Shown here: positions 24,549-33,419 of the stretch, piece by piece | Layout of the letters: every line of letters begins with the position of its first letter | Position numbering within the stretch: position 1 is the stretch's first letter | Assembly (NCBI GenBank): GCA_016718655.1 | Contig: JADKCV010000030.1 | Span: 1-48,375, forward strand | DNA: 48,375 nt | Direction of reading: 5' to 3' | Source: Flavobacteriales bacterium | GTDB lineage: Bacteria > Bacteroidota > Bacteroidia > Flavobacteriales_F > PHOS-HE28 | The notes under the pieces: model-generated | Database searches by the model: none | What the model was told of the DNA's origin: nothing | Seen by the model: the letters and a program-made list of their open reading frames with translations, nothing else | Made by a program: the position numbers and the translations under genes

Positions 24549-25433
24549 TCACCGCTCCTCCACGATGAGGTAACGCGTGTAGGCCCAGAAACGCTCGCTA
24601 TCCGTGACCTCCAGCGCTGCCAGGCGCCCCTCATCCACCACGAAGCGGTAGCTTCCTTCGGGATGCTCCGTCAGCAATGTGGCACGCTTGCTTCGCAAGG
24701 GTAGCCGCTGAAGTCGATCGCGTTGCACCTCGGTGAACGTCGCAGTGCGATCGCGGGTCGGTTGGCGTTTCCCCAACAGCCCCCATGCGCCCGAGCGGGA
24801 GATCACGCCGCGTTCCCTGAGCTCGCGTGCCGATCCGACCGCATACCAAACGCGCTTCACTTCCTGCTCCGCAGCAAGACGTGCCCGTTCACTCGCTTCG
24901 ATCAGGGCTTCCTGCTTGGCCACGGCGAGTTCCATGGCTGTCAACTTCGCTCGTAGCGCTTCCGCATCGAACCCTTGTGTGGCCAGTTCGGCCGCGAATG
25001 CCTCCAACGCGATCTGCTTCTCCACCAAGCGCGTATGGCACGTATCCAGCGCTGCGCGCTGCTGCCCATCATGGATATCCGCTGCATCCAACGCGTTCCG
25101 AGCGCGGGCCACCTGTGCCTGCCCGTCGGCCACCAATGCGTTCACCAGGCGCATGTTGTACAGGATCCGCCTGCGCATCAGGTCCGATGGTTCCGCCAAC
25201 CGGACCTGTCCCTTCATGAAGTGCTCCCGATCATCGATGACCTGCAGGATCGATCGCACCTCTTGCAAGGTCCGATGCATATCCATGGCCTCCTCCACGG
25301 TGATGGTGTCGGTCGCCGTATCGCTGACCAGCACGGCCGCTGCCAGACCATGACGTTCCGTTGGCTCTTCCCCACAGGCGATGAGCACCACCGCCACCCA
25401 TGGCCATAGCCAGGGCTTCAATTCGTTCAGCAT
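24549..25433 (-). CDS. Coiled-coil lipoprotein (Bacteroidota Cbp1-like family)
   Basis: 294 residues from ATG 25433. The lipobox VVLIAC puts the lipidated Cys about residue 20. A long Ala/Glu/Arg-rich coiled coil (about 45-195; LTAMELAVAKQEALIEASERARLAAEQEV) leads to a C-terminal beta domain with WYAVGSARELRERGVI, LLTEHPEGSYRFV and FWAYTRYLIV. The same layout is found in many Bacteroidota lipoproteins, some labelled collagen-binding Cbp1-like; that function is not shown here. The frame extends to 25565, but residues before 25433 do not look like protein. It is a single minus-strand gene, divergent from the BlaI gene. Confidence 0.7.
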   Translation of the reverse strand: MLNELKPWLWPWVAVVLIACGEEPTERHGLAAAVLVSDTATDTITVEEAMDMHRTLQEVRSILQVIDDREHFMKGQVRLAEPSDLMRRRILYNMRLVNALVADGQAQVARARNALDAADIHDGQQRAALDTCHTRLVEKQIALEAFAAELATQGFDAEALRAKLTAMELAVAKQEALIEASERARLAAEQEVKRVWYAVGSARELRERGVISRSGAWGLLGKRQPTRDRTATFTEVQRDRLQRLPLRSKRATLLTEHPEGSYRFVVDEGRLAALEVTDSERFWAYTRYLIVEER

Positions 25434-25579
25434 GTCCTTGGTGCGGGAGAGCGCACAAAGATGCACACCGTCCTCCATTCCCGGTGCGGACCCCCAGTGA
25501 AAGATCAACGACCGGTACCATACCTCTTCCCCGCTTGTTCCCACCACTGGCTGTCGCTCCCCCACCGTTCCACTAGATC

Positions 25580-25606
25580 CTTAGTCATACAACTAAGTTC
25601 TTAGTT
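25580..25606 (+). promoter_or_regulatory. BlaI/MecI-type operator with three half-sites
   Basis: Half-sites CTTAGT (25580-25585), AACTAAG (25591-25597) and CTTAGTT (25600-25606). The last two form a perfect 7+2+7 palindrome and the first two an 18-bp dyad. The cluster abuts the promoter box and lies just before the regulator's start, the expected site for autorepression by the encoded BlaI-like protein. Confidence 0.65.
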
Positions 25607-25613
25607 ATACTTG
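25606..25613 (+). promoter_or_regulatory. Promoter -7 box of the BlaI-M56 operon
   Basis: TATACTTG, one mismatch from TAnnTTTG, 4 nt before ATG 25618 and touching the operator palindrome, so bound repressor would block it. Confidence 0.5.
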
Positions 25614-25617
25614 CACC

Positions 25618-25983
25618 ATGGAAGTGTTGACCAAGGCGGAGGAACAGGTGATGCACCTGTTATGGAACCTGGGCCCCTCGTATGTGAAGGACCTGGTCGC
25701 CGCCATGCCCGCACCGCGTCCGGCCTACACCACGGTGAGCACCATCGTGCGCATTCTGGAGGAGAAGGGATTCGTGAAGCACGAGGCCCATGGCCGCACC
25801 CACCGGTACCAGGCCAGGGTGAGCAAGGAGGCCTACGGGTCGCGCTCCATGAAACGCTTGGTACGCGACTATTTCGAGGGCTCACCCAAGGAACTGCTCT
25901 CCTTCTTCCTGGACCGCGAGAAGTTGGACGCGCAGGAGGTCGATGCCCTCCTGAAGCTCATCCGTTCCAAACGCCCTTCGTGA
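25618..25983 (+). CDS. BlaI/MecI/CopY-family repressor
   Basis: 121 residues, the normal length. N-terminal winged helix: LTKAEEQVMHLLWNLG, then the recognition region RPAYTTVSTIVRILEEKGFVKHEAHGRTHRYQARV, which is diagnostic for the family. The C-terminal helices (about 80-120) form the dimer. In known systems the repressor is cleaved when the partner membrane metallopeptidase senses a signal. The gene is followed after 3 nt by an M56 peptidase gene, and an inverted-repeat operator overlaps its promoter. No beta-lactamase is nearby, so the system probably senses something other than a beta-lactam or controls distant genes. Confidence 0.93.
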   Translation: MEVLTKAEEQVMHLLWNLGPSYVKDLVAAMPAPRPAYTTVSTIVRILEEKGFVKHEAHGRTHRYQARVSKEAYGSRSMKRLVRDYFEGSPKELLSFFLDREKLDAQEVDALLKLIRSKRPS

Positions 25984-25986
25984 ACC

Positions 25987-27114
25987 ATGGACCCCCTCAC
26001 CCTTTTCCTTCAGACCCATTCGTGTCTGGCCATCGCGTTCGCCGGCTATTGGTGGACGATGCGCCAGGAGACCTGGTTCACCGCACGCCGGGCCTGGCTC
26101 ATCGGTGCCATCGCACTCTCCATGGTGCTCCCTTGGGCATCCCTGTGGGCACCGCCGCAGGCCGTACTGGCCATCACCTTGCCCACCTTCACTACAGGCA
26201 ACGAGGCCCAGACTGCGACCGGGATCCCGTGGACCTCGCTCCTTGTAGGTGTCCATATCACCGTCAGTGGGCTTCTCCTCCTGCGGCTGTTGATCCGTGC
26301 ATGGCTTGCCTTGCGACTGGTACGTGGCCCGGTTCAACAGGCTTGCTCTTTCCTGGGCACCGTGGCCCTACCCACCCAAGCGGACGCGGACGATGCCCGT
26401 GCGATGCGCATCCACGAGGAGACCCACGCACGGCACCGCCACAGTCTGGACATCCTGCTCATGGAGAGCTGCGCAGCCGTGTGGTGGTCCAACCCGCTTT
26501 GGCCCTTGATACGACGGGAGTTGAAGCTCGTGCACGAGTTGGCCGCCGATGCCGAAGCGTGTAAGGTCCATGACCGATACGATGAGCTCCTCCTCGCACA
26601 CGCGTTGAACACATCACGGGCCACATTGGCCCATCATTTCGGAACCTCTCACGTAAGAACCCGCATCACCATGTTGTACAACACCCGTCCCCGATCGAGC
26701 ACCCGTCGCAAGTTGTGGTTCGCACTGCCCACCGTGATCCTGGCACTGGCCATGGTCAGTTGGGATGTGGTGCCCGTTCCTTCGCGGATCGGTCCGCTTG
26801 CGCAACACATCGACCAGCAACCCGAGTTCCCTGGTGGTCAGGAAGCCTTGATGAAGTACCTCGGATCGAACATCGCGTATCCCTCATCGGCACAAGAAGC
26901 CAAGGTGGAAGGCACGGTGATCATCGGCTTCCTGGTGAAGGCCGATGGTGCCGTGACCCAAGTGACCGTGAAGCGTGGCGTACACCAGGAGATCGATGCC
27001 GAAGCGGTCCGGGTGGTGGCGGCCATGCCCCGTTGGAACCCGGCAAAGGCCCATGGCAAACCCGTGGATGCGGAGATGACCCTGCCCATCGCGTTCCGCT
27101 TGACGGACAAGTGA
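25987..27114 (+). CDS. M56 (BlaR1-like) membrane metallopeptidase with TonB C-terminal domain
   Basis: 375 residues. Membrane helices at about 10-25, 38-55, 83-110 and 245-262 flank the zinc-peptidase region with HEETH (143-147, the HExxH motif) and the downstream HELAADAEA. The periplasmic C-terminus (about 285-375) is a TonB-like domain: FPGGQEALMKYLGSNIAYP, GTVIIGFLVKADGAVTQV, AMPRWNPAKAHGKPVDAEMTLPI. The M56-TonB fusion is common in Bacteroidota. By analogy with BlaR1/MecR1, it would sense an envelope signal and trigger loss of the BlaI-like repressor encoded just upstream. There is no penicillin-binding sensor domain. Confidence 0.9.
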   Translation: MDPLTLFLQTHSCLAIAFAGYWWTMRQETWFTARRAWLIGAIALSMVLPWASLWAPPQAVLAITLPTFTTGNEAQTATGIPWTSLLVGVHITVSGLLLLRLLIRAWLALRLVRGPVQQACSFLGTVALPTQADADDARAMRIHEETHARHRHSLDILLMESCAAVWWSNPLWPLIRRELKLVHELAADAEACKVHDRYDELLLAHALNTSRATLAHHFGTSHVRTRITMLYNTRPRSSTRRKLWFALPTVILALAMVSWDVVPVPSRIGPLAQHIDQQPEFPGGQEALMKYLGSNIAYPSSAQEAKVEGTVIIGFLVKADGAVTQVTVKRGVHQEIDAEAVRVVAAMPRWNPAKAHGKPVDAEMTLPIAFRLTDK

Positions 27115-27127
27115 CGCACCTCCACCG

Positions 27128-27176
27128 AACGCAGAACGCCGCGCCCGGGCATGTCCCTGGCGCGGCGTTCTGCGTT
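27128..27176. terminator. Bidirectional terminator, 18-bp perfect stem
   Basis: Arms 27128-27145 and 27159-27176 are exact reverse complements around a 13-nt loop. The hairpin fills the gap between two convergent genes (stops at 27114 and 27185) and can end transcription in both directions. Confidence 0.85.
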
Positions 27177-27184
27177 GCGCGTGA

Positions 27185-28705
27185 TCAGAAGTTCACGCGC
27201 TCCAAGCGATACGTGATGCGCTTGAGCTTACGGCGGTATTCCGAAACGAGGATATAGCCGGGTTTGGCAGGATACACCCGGAAGTAGGTGGCCCCCTTGG
27301 CCTTCACGTCGTACTTGTCCAACGTCACCTTGTTCACTCCATCACCCACGATCGTTCCGGCATAGGTGCCGATCTTGTCACCATCCTCGTTCTTGCTGCG
27401 GTCATAGTCCGTGTAGGTGCAGAAATACCGTCCCCCGTTATTGTCCACCGTGGTGAACTCATAATCAAAGTAGCCCATCAGTTTCACCAGCTGGGCCAGT
27501 ACCGATCCTGAAAGCTGTGCGTACTCCGTAGGGAAGGCCACGCGGCTCTTCGTCTTCGGAACCACCTCACAGCGCTTCAGCTTGAGTTCCGCATCCAGCT
27601 CGAAGATGAACATGTCACGCATGGTAAGCTGGATGCCGCCTGTGGGGCTCACGGCCTTGTTGTACTCTTCGCCGATCAGGTGGACCGTACCGTTTGGCAG
27701 GCGCACCACCTTGTGCACGAAGATGCGCCGCATATCCTGCTTGCCCTTCTCATCCGCTGGCACGAAAGGAAGCACGTCCTTCTCCCAATTGTAGAGCTCG
27801 GTCTGCAGCGGAACCCCGTCAAGCCCCAACCGCATGCTGTACATGCCTTGGCTCTTGCCCTTGATGATGTTGGCCTTGGGTTCGAAGTACTCGCCCAGGA
27901 GCAGGATCTCGTCCTTCCCCTCCACTTGGAACGCGTTCAACACGGTCATCGGCTTGCCCTGGTGGCTGATCTCCTTCTCCCAGAGCCTCTTGCCGGTCTT
28001 CACATCGAACATCGCCAGCAACGTGTTGTCCGGCATGTCGAACAGGTTCTTCTGCTTCAACACCGAGCCGATGATGTATTTGTCCGTGACCTCGATCACG
28101 TCCAGGTTCTCGATCTCACCGGCAAGGGAAGCCGTGGTCACCCACACTTCCTTGAGTTGATTGTCATACGCCACGAGCTGGTATCCGCGCTTGTCGCCCT
28201 TTACGAGGGTCTGTTTGATGAACCCCTCATCACCCATGGGGAAGATACTTTGGTTCACCTCGGCATTGGTACCCATCTGCAAGGCCTGGGTCATCCGCAT
28301 CCGCTCCCATTTGGAAGCATCCTCATAGGTGGCCGAGCCCAGTTTGGCGCCCTTCGCATCGTAGGTCTCCATCTCGATCTCCTTACCGTTCAGGTAGAGG
28401 AACATGAAGGCCTTGCCATTGAACACGTTCTCCATCAGGTAGCTGGCCTTGGGGCGCGTGATCTTGATCTCTCCAGCGGAGGCCAGGTTGTTGTCGAACA
28501 TGGCCATGCGGAAGGAGTTGTTCTTGCTGTCCTCGCGATCCACTTGGTAGAAGTTCCAGTAGCCCGCCAGCTCGTTGTTCTTCATGATGGTGCCACTGCC
28601 GCGCGACCTGGAGCGGAGCACATTTTCAATGGTGGCCTCCTGGGCATGGCTCGCAACGCTGACGAGGATGGCGAGGGCAAGGATCGATTTGCGTGTTCGG
28701 TTCAT
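27185..28705 (-). CDS. DUF6770-like secreted protein
   Basis: 506 residues with a signal peptide (MNRTRKSILALAILVSVASHAQ). The start of the mature part (ENVLRSRSRGSGTIMKNNELAGYWNFYQ) and the following strands (SFRMAMFDNNLASAGEI) resemble the DUF6770 family of Bacteroidota. The body is rich in beta strands with propeller-like segments (LLAMFDVKTGKRLWEKEI, GYQLVAYDNQLKEVWV). There is no sorting domain or lipobox, so it is probably periplasmic. Function unknown. A TATCTTCG box lies about 40 nt upstream of the start; a strong terminator follows it. Confidence 0.65.
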   Translation of the reverse strand: MNRTRKSILALAILVSVASHAQEATIENVLRSRSRGSGTIMKNNELAGYWNFYQVDREDSKNNSFRMAMFDNNLASAGEIKITRPKASYLMENVFNGKAFMFLYLNGKEIEMETYDAKGAKLGSATYEDASKWERMRMTQALQMGTNAEVNQSIFPMGDEGFIKQTLVKGDKRGYQLVAYDNQLKEVWVTTASLAGEIENLDVIEVTDKYIIGSVLKQKNLFDMPDNTLLAMFDVKTGKRLWEKEISHQGKPMTVLNAFQVEGKDEILLLGEYFEPKANIIKGKSQGMYSMRLGLDGVPLQTELYNWEKDVLPFVPADEKGKQDMRRIFVHKVVRLPNGTVHLIGEEYNKAVSPTGGIQLTMRDMFIFELDAELKLKRCEVVPKTKSRVAFPTEYAQLSGSVLAQLVKLMGYFDYEFTTVDNNGGRYFCTYTDYDRSKNEDGDKIGTYAGTIVGDGVNKVTLDKYDVKAKGATYFRVYPAKPGYILVSEYRRKLKRITYRLERVNF

Positions 28706-28745
28706 CGGGTATGGAAGAATGATGCGCTACAATGGAGCGGCCGGC

Positions 28746-28753
28746 CGAAGATA
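28746..28753 (-). promoter_or_regulatory. TATCTTCG promoter-like box
   Basis: Minus-strand TATCTTCG, one mismatch from TAnnTTTG, 40 nt before the start at 28705. The identical octamer precedes two other minus-strand genes in this window (36382 and 42469). Confidence 0.45.
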
Positions 28754-28767
28754 AATCGCAGGACGAT

Positions 28768-30288
28768 TCACCGCTTCGGTTTCGCAGGTGGTGCGACCAG
28801 TTCCTCAACAAGCTCCCTGTAACGTGTGTCAGGGTAGGCGGCGAACAACGCATCATGCGCCACGCCACGTTCATTCGTCACACCTTTCGCATGGGCTTGC
28901 CAGAACGTGGCGAAGAGGGTGGCTTCACAGGCAGGACCGGAAGACCGTGCGCGTTGGAGATAGTGCTCGCTCAACGCGGCGTATTCGCTCATCCGCAAGC
29001 CGTGGACCACTTCCAGAAAGGCCGCATAAACGGGGTCAAGGGTCTTCTTGGGCGTAGCGAGCACAAAGGCCAGGTCATGTTCCTTGGAGGCCTTGTGGAG
29101 CATGGCGAAGCCCCTTGCCACCGCAGCGTTCCAGAAGGGGTCCTCGGGTTCGTCCCGTAGCCGCTGAAGCGCCAGGAACACCGCCCTACCGGCATCCTCG
29201 TAATAGAACTCCGACTCCACCAACCACCGCATCGCTTTTCGCGCGATCCCGGCATATGCGGCCCGCGCTTCGTTGGTAGGCCCTCCTTCGCCCATGCCTT
29301 CCATCCCGGACCAAATACGCAGGTCCTCCGCACGATGCACACAATCGGGGTGGGTCTTCAGATCCTCCTCCCGCGAACGATCGAACGCATCCACGCCTGC
29401 GAGCGAACTGATCGGCGTCTGCGACCTCGCCATCAGTCCCGAGAAGTCCACCCCGGGATGATCGAACGCCGCACGGAGGTCGATCGGACGCTGATCCAAC
29501 TCCTTGTCGGTCTTGTCCAGCACCTCCATGGTACCGATGGCTCCGAGGGGGTCGAAACGGGTGCGCATCAGCCAGATCAGCCCCAAGGAATCCGACTCGG
29601 ACTCGTAGGCCCGACCATGCTTACGGACATCGACCACCACGTCCATCAACAGGGCTTCCAACCGGGCCCTTCGCCCATAGGTCTGACGCATCGCTTCCTT
29701 CACCTGTTCCTTCAGTTCACCCGACGCCAAGCGCTCGTGTTTGGCACGGATGTCCCGATCGGTATGTCCTTGGTGATGGTGTGCCAGTTCGTGGGCCAGC
29801 ACGAATGCCAGTTCGTCCTTCGAGCGGAGATGGGGAAGCAGGCCAATGAAGACCGTGATGGTGCCCTCGCCCCACGAGACCGCGTTCGGAATGGTCAACC
29901 AGGTGAGGTTCACGCGTGGTCGGGTCAAGGAGGGATCGGTGGCCACGATCACGTCCATCATGCTATCCAGCAGCGCATTGATGGGGGTGCCATGGATGAA
30001 CATCCGATCCTCCAAGCGATCCACCATGGCGCGCCGCAACTGCTGGCGATCGTTCCGCACCGCCTTGAGCATCTTCTTGTCCGGCAGCTGAAAGCCCACG
30101 CTATCCTGCTCGTATTGGCGCTTCATGGCCTCCACCAATTCCTTTGGAGGCGCTTCCCTGGGAGGGATGCGATCACAGGATTCCTGTGCTACGATCGACC
30201 CGCTTACCACGCTCATGGCGATGAGCGCCAGAACGGTCGTTACACAGGAGGCACTGCAAGAGTGCCCAGGCCAGCGTTGGAGGAGCAT
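28768..30288 (-). CDS. M48-family zinc metalloprotease, exported
   Basis: 506 residues from ATG 30288; the frame runs on to 30387 but that part is not protein-like. N-terminal signal or anchor (SCVTTVLALIAMSVVSGSIVAQ). The M48 domain has HELAH (166-170) in AFVLAHELAHHHQGHTD, and the third ligand region in YESESDSLGLIWLMRTRFDPLGAI. The strand WGEGTITVFIGLLPHL before the motif is also typical. The C-terminal half is helical and TPR-like (AGIARKAMRWLVESEFYY, VVHGLRMSEYAALSEHYL). By family it degrades damaged or misfolded envelope proteins. No partner gene is adjacent; the promoter-like GATCTTTG lies 22 nt upstream. Confidence 0.85.
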   Translation of the reverse strand: MLLQRWPGHSCSASCVTTVLALIAMSVVSGSIVAQESCDRIPPREAPPKELVEAMKRQYEQDSVGFQLPDKKMLKAVRNDRQQLRRAMVDRLEDRMFIHGTPINALLDSMMDVIVATDPSLTRPRVNLTWLTIPNAVSWGEGTITVFIGLLPHLRSKDELAFVLAHELAHHHQGHTDRDIRAKHERLASGELKEQVKEAMRQTYGRRARLEALLMDVVVDVRKHGRAYESESDSLGLIWLMRTRFDPLGAIGTMEVLDKTDKELDQRPIDLRAAFDHPGVDFSGLMARSQTPISSLAGVDAFDRSREEDLKTHPDCVHRAEDLRIWSGMEGMGEGGPTNEARAAYAGIARKAMRWLVESEFYYEDAGRAVFLALQRLRDEPEDPFWNAAVARGFAMLHKASKEHDLAFVLATPKKTLDPVYAAFLEVVHGLRMSEYAALSEHYLQRARSSGPACEATLFATFWQAHAKGVTNERGVAHDALFAAYPDTRYRELVEELVAPPAKPKR

Positions 30289-30310
30289 GTGTGGCGTGCT
30301 TCTTGGACCG

Positions 30311-30318
30311 CAAAGATC
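30311..30318 (-). promoter_or_regulatory. Promoter-like box of the M48 protease gene
   Basis: Minus-strand GATCTTTG, one mismatch from TAnnTTTG, 22 nt before the ATG at 30288. It supports that start. Confidence 0.45.
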
Positions 30319-30456
30319 GCACTCGGATGCGTGGGGGCGATGGCTGTCAATGATCCACTTCCGCCCCGCATCCCGACCATGATCCAATCACCGACCCTCA
30401 CGACCGACCCGGACGGGACCAACACAGTGTTCCCCCTAGGCCCATGACCCCGTGCG

Positions 30457-30488
30457 TTTGCCAAAGTAGCCCGTGGTCCCTAATCTTG
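30457..30488 (+). promoter_or_regulatory. Two-element promoter of the MBOAT operon
   Basis: TTTG (30457-30460), 20 nt, then TAATCTTG (30481-30488; one mismatch). Both Bacteroidota elements are present at suitable spacing, 43 nt before ATG 30532. Confidence 0.55.
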
Positions 30489-30531
30489 CTCCCGCTCTTC
30501 CGACCCCCCAAGGCCGGCATCCGCTCCCGGT

Positions 30532-31980
30532 ATGCTGTTCCCCTCCATCGACTTCGCAGTATTCCTGCCGGTCGTCTTCCTGCTCTACTGGTTCGTGTTC
30601 CAACGGAGCTTGAAGCTGCAGAACGCGTTCATCCTGTTCGCCAGCATGGTGTTCTACGGGTGGTGGGACTGGCGCTACCTGGGACTGGTGTTCATCAGTG
30701 CGGCCACGGATTATCTCGCGGCCATCGCCATGGACCGCACGGATCACGCCAAGCGCCGAAAAGCATTGCTGATCCTGAGCCTTCTGGTGAACCTGGGGAT
30801 GCTCGGGTTCTTCAAGTACTACAACTTCTTCATCGAGAGCTTCAATGCGGCCTTCACATTCATGGGCCAGGACATCAGCTTGAGCACGCTCCGGATCGTA
30901 CTTCCCGTTGGGATCAGTTTCTACACGTTCCAGACGTTGAGCTACACGATCGACGTTTACCGAAAGGAGATGAAGGCCTCCCACGACCCGGTGGCCTTCG
31001 GCGCTTTCATCCTGTTCTTCCCCCAGTTGGTGGCCGGCCCGATCGAACGGGCGAGCAACCTCCTTCCCCAGTTCATGGGGCCGCGCACCTTCGATGAGGC
31101 CAAGGCACGCGATGGCATGCGCCAGATGCTCTGGGGACTGTTCAAGAAGGTGGTCATCGCCGACAACTGCGCCATCTATGCGGACATGGTATGGACGGAC
31201 CCGGCCTTCCATTACGGCAGTGCGTTCTGGGTGGCGCTCCTGTGCTTCTCCTTCCAGATCTACGCCGACTTCAGTGGCTATTCGGACATCGCGATCGGCA
31301 GCTCGCGGCTCTTCGGATTCGACCTCAAACGCAACTTCAACTTCCCCTTCTTCTCACGTGATGTGGGTGAATTCTGGCGGCGTTGGCACATCAGCCTCAA
31401 TACCTGGTTCCGCGACTACTTGTACCTGCCACTGGGTGGAAGCAAAGGCGGGAAGTGGATCGTAGCGCGCAACGTGGCGGCCATCTTCCTGGTGAGCGGA
31501 CTTTGGCACGGGGCCAATTGGACCTTCGTAGCGTGGGGTGCCGCCAACCTGCTCCTCTTCCTTCCTGCCATCCTCTTCGCGCGCCATCGCAAGTTCACCG
31601 GTCCACTCGCACCGGGCCGGATCCTGCCCACCTTCTCCGATGTGGGTCACATGCTCACCACCTTCGTGCTCATCGCGCTCACCCGCATCTTCTTCCGCTC
31701 TCCCACCATCGAGGTGGCATTCACCGCGTTCCGCGAGATGTTCTCGCGAAGCGCGTTCCGTGCCGTACCCGCCACGCTGCCCAGCCATTGGGCCACCATG
31801 CTGGGCGGTGCGGGGCTGCTCATCGCCGTGGAATGGGTGCAGCGTGAACAGCAGCACGGCCTGGCGCTGGAACGCATACCGCAACGTGCGATCCGATGGT
31901 GCATCTACGGGGTGCTCGTGACGGCGATGGTCCTCTTGGCGCCGAACAATGGCGACTCGTTCATCTACTTCCAGTTCTGA
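30532..31980 (+). CDS. MBOAT-family O-acyltransferase (AlgI-like)
   Basis: 482 residues, polytopic (about eleven hydrophobic segments). Family signatures: MLFPSIDFAVFLPVVFLLYW at the start, VGISFYTFQTLSYTIDVYR, FILFFPQLVAGPIERA, FWRRWHISLNTWFRDYLYLPLGG and the catalytic His in SGLWHGANWTFVAWGAANL. The family moves acyl groups, usually acetyl, across the membrane onto exported glycans such as alginate, peptidoglycan or teichoic acid. It is followed after 3 nt by an SGNH-like protein, the usual partner that completes the transfer in the periplasm. The acceptor glycan is unknown; no alginate genes are present. Confidence 0.93.
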   Translation: MLFPSIDFAVFLPVVFLLYWFVFQRSLKLQNAFILFASMVFYGWWDWRYLGLVFISAATDYLAAIAMDRTDHAKRRKALLILSLLVNLGMLGFFKYYNFFIESFNAAFTFMGQDISLSTLRIVLPVGISFYTFQTLSYTIDVYRKEMKASHDPVAFGAFILFFPQLVAGPIERASNLLPQFMGPRTFDEAKARDGMRQMLWGLFKKVVIADNCAIYADMVWTDPAFHYGSAFWVALLCFSFQIYADFSGYSDIAIGSSRLFGFDLKRNFNFPFFSRDVGEFWRRWHISLNTWFRDYLYLPLGGSKGGKWIVARNVAAIFLVSGLWHGANWTFVAWGAANLLLFLPAILFARHRKFTGPLAPGRILPTFSDVGHMLTTFVLIALTRIFFRSPTIEVAFTAFREMFSRSAFRAVPATLPSHWATMLGGAGLLIAVEWVQREQQHGLALERIPQRAIRWCIYGVLVTAMVLLAPNNGDSFIYFQF

Positions 31981-31983
31981 GCC

Positions 31984-32937
31984 ATGCGTAGGTTCCTGCT
32001 CCACGCCCTGCTCTTCGGAACGATCGCCTTGCTCGGTATCGCGGCCTATTTCCAGCTGAACCGGCACTTCGTACCCGCGCCACGCATCACCCCCAATGCG
32101 GTGCTGAACATGAAGCTGAGCCACCTCAGACACCGCGGCACCCATACTGCCCATGTGTTGGCCGTGGGTTCCAGCATGACCATGAACAACCTGGGCAGTG
32201 CGGCGGTGGTCGATCATTTCCAGGATACGAGCTTCGTGAACATGGGGGCCTGGGGCATGGACATGGAACAATGCACCGGACTGGCCGAAGTATTGGTGCC
32301 CTACCTGAGGCCCACGACCGTACTCGTGGTGAGCAACCTGAACGACCTGGTGAACGACGGCAAGCATTACCGGATCGACACCTCCCGGGTGGCGAACTAC
32401 CTGATGCACTGGAGCAGCACCGCGAGCTACATGCGCAGCCTCAAACCGGCCTACTACCTGCGCGAGATGGAGCGGAACAAGATCCGCATGTTCGACCATG
32501 GCAACTATGAGTTCATGGGCGTGGACGAACATGGTTGGGCACCCTTGGATGTTCCCGCCGAACGCATCAGCAGGGAACGGTGGGACCGTCGTCCGCCTCC
32601 CACATCCTGGTTGGCCAACGACCAGTATGCCGCTGTGGAACGCCTGGGGCACTACCTGAAGGAGCGTAACATCCGGTTGGTGTTCATCCAATCCCCTTAC
32701 CGGAACGGAGTGCGTGATGCAGCGGTGGACCAGGTCGTGGAGCAGCACCTGGAGCGTCTTCACCGCATCCTGGATCCGCTTGGCCACCGTGTGATCGATA
32801 CCACCGACCGTCACTGGCCGGACGAGCTCTTCGTGGACTACTCGCACCTGAGCAGGACCGGTGCCGAACAGTTCACCGCCTACGCCATGGAGCAACTGCG
32901 ACGATCGATGTCGGCCGCGGACCAGGCCGAACGTTAA
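31984..32937 (+). CDS. SGNH/DltD-like periplasmic partner of the MBOAT protein
   Basis: 317 residues with an N-terminal membrane anchor (RRFLLHALLFGTIALLGIAAYF). The mature part fits an SGNH-type alpha/beta fold: Ser-containing block HVLAVGSSMTMNNLG near residue 60, a central NLNDLVND block and a C-terminal D-x-x-H block in FVDYSHLSRTGAEQF near residue 295, where Asp and His would complete the triad. Proteins of this kind next to MBOAT genes (AlgX/AlgJ, PatB, DltD) receive the acyl group and place it on the glycan. The 3-nt gap implies translational coupling. The subgroup is not one I can name. Confidence 0.72.
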   Translation: MRRFLLHALLFGTIALLGIAAYFQLNRHFVPAPRITPNAVLNMKLSHLRHRGTHTAHVLAVGSSMTMNNLGSAAVVDHFQDTSFVNMGAWGMDMEQCTGLAEVLVPYLRPTTVLVVSNLNDLVNDGKHYRIDTSRVANYLMHWSSTASYMRSLKPAYYLREMERNKIRMFDHGNYEFMGVDEHGWAPLDVPAERISRERWDRRPPPTSWLANDQYAAVERLGHYLKERNIRLVFIQSPYRNGVRDAAVDQVVEQHLERLHRILDPLGHRVIDTTDRHWPDELFVDYSHLSRTGAEQFTAYAMEQLRRSMSAADQAER

Positions 32938-33003
32938 AGTCTGTGTATACGAACGGATGGTGCGCAGGACCGGCGGAACTTGTGGTCAACGAACCAGACC
33001 GCC

Positions 33004-33369
33004 ATGCGTCCAGTGCTACAGTCCACCCTACTCCTGCTCACCACGTTGGCCGCAGCGGGCTGCTCAACCAGTATCGTCACGGAAGGAGAGGAACACGGGA
33101 AGGTCACCTACCAAGTGGCTCTACCTGCCGTAACCACCGCTGATGTACTTGCCTTCGATGCGGTGCAACGCACGTGCGCGCTCTACACGGCTGTGCGTTC
33201 CCATGCATGGAACGGTCCCATCTCCTTCGGGCAGGACCTGGATGATGGCATGGTGCATTGGAACCTGTGCCCCGGTGGCGAGAAGGTGGCGTGTGTTTCC
33301 GTATCGGATGTGATGGATGGTGCCGTTGGTGAGGGGATCCCTTGGAACCCGAAGGACACCCGCAATTGA
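33004..33369 (+). CDS. Small hypothetical lipoprotein
   Basis: 121 residues from ATG 33004 (MRPVLQSTLLLLTTLAAAGCS), where AAAGC is a good lipobox with Cys at about residue 20. The mature part has two further Cys pairs (RTCALYTA, WNLCPGGEKVACVSV) that may form disulphides. No family recognised. It lies 67 nt after the SGNH gene on the same strand, so it could be co-transcribed, and ends at a hairpin before the convergent T9SS gene. Confidence 0.5.
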   Translation: MRPVLQSTLLLLTTLAAAGCSTSIVTEGEEHGKVTYQVALPAVTTADVLAFDAVQRTCALYTAVRSHAWNGPISFGQDLDDGMVHWNLCPGGEKVACVSVSDVMDGAVGEGIPWNPKDTRN

Positions 33370-33387
33370 ACGGTCCTGTAAGCTGAC

Positions 33388-33406
33388 GAACGACGAACGG
33401 TCGTTC
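33388..33406. terminator. Hairpin between convergent genes
   Basis: Arms gaacgac (33388-33394) and gtcgttc (33400-33406), 5-nt loop, in the 50-bp gap between stops at 33369 and 33420. Confidence 0.4.
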
Positions 33407-33419
33407 AGAACCACACACC

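Noticed and set aside
25618..27114. Beta-lactam resistance operon
   Set aside because: No beta-lactamase or penicillin-binding sensor domain is present; only the regulator pair resembles such systems.
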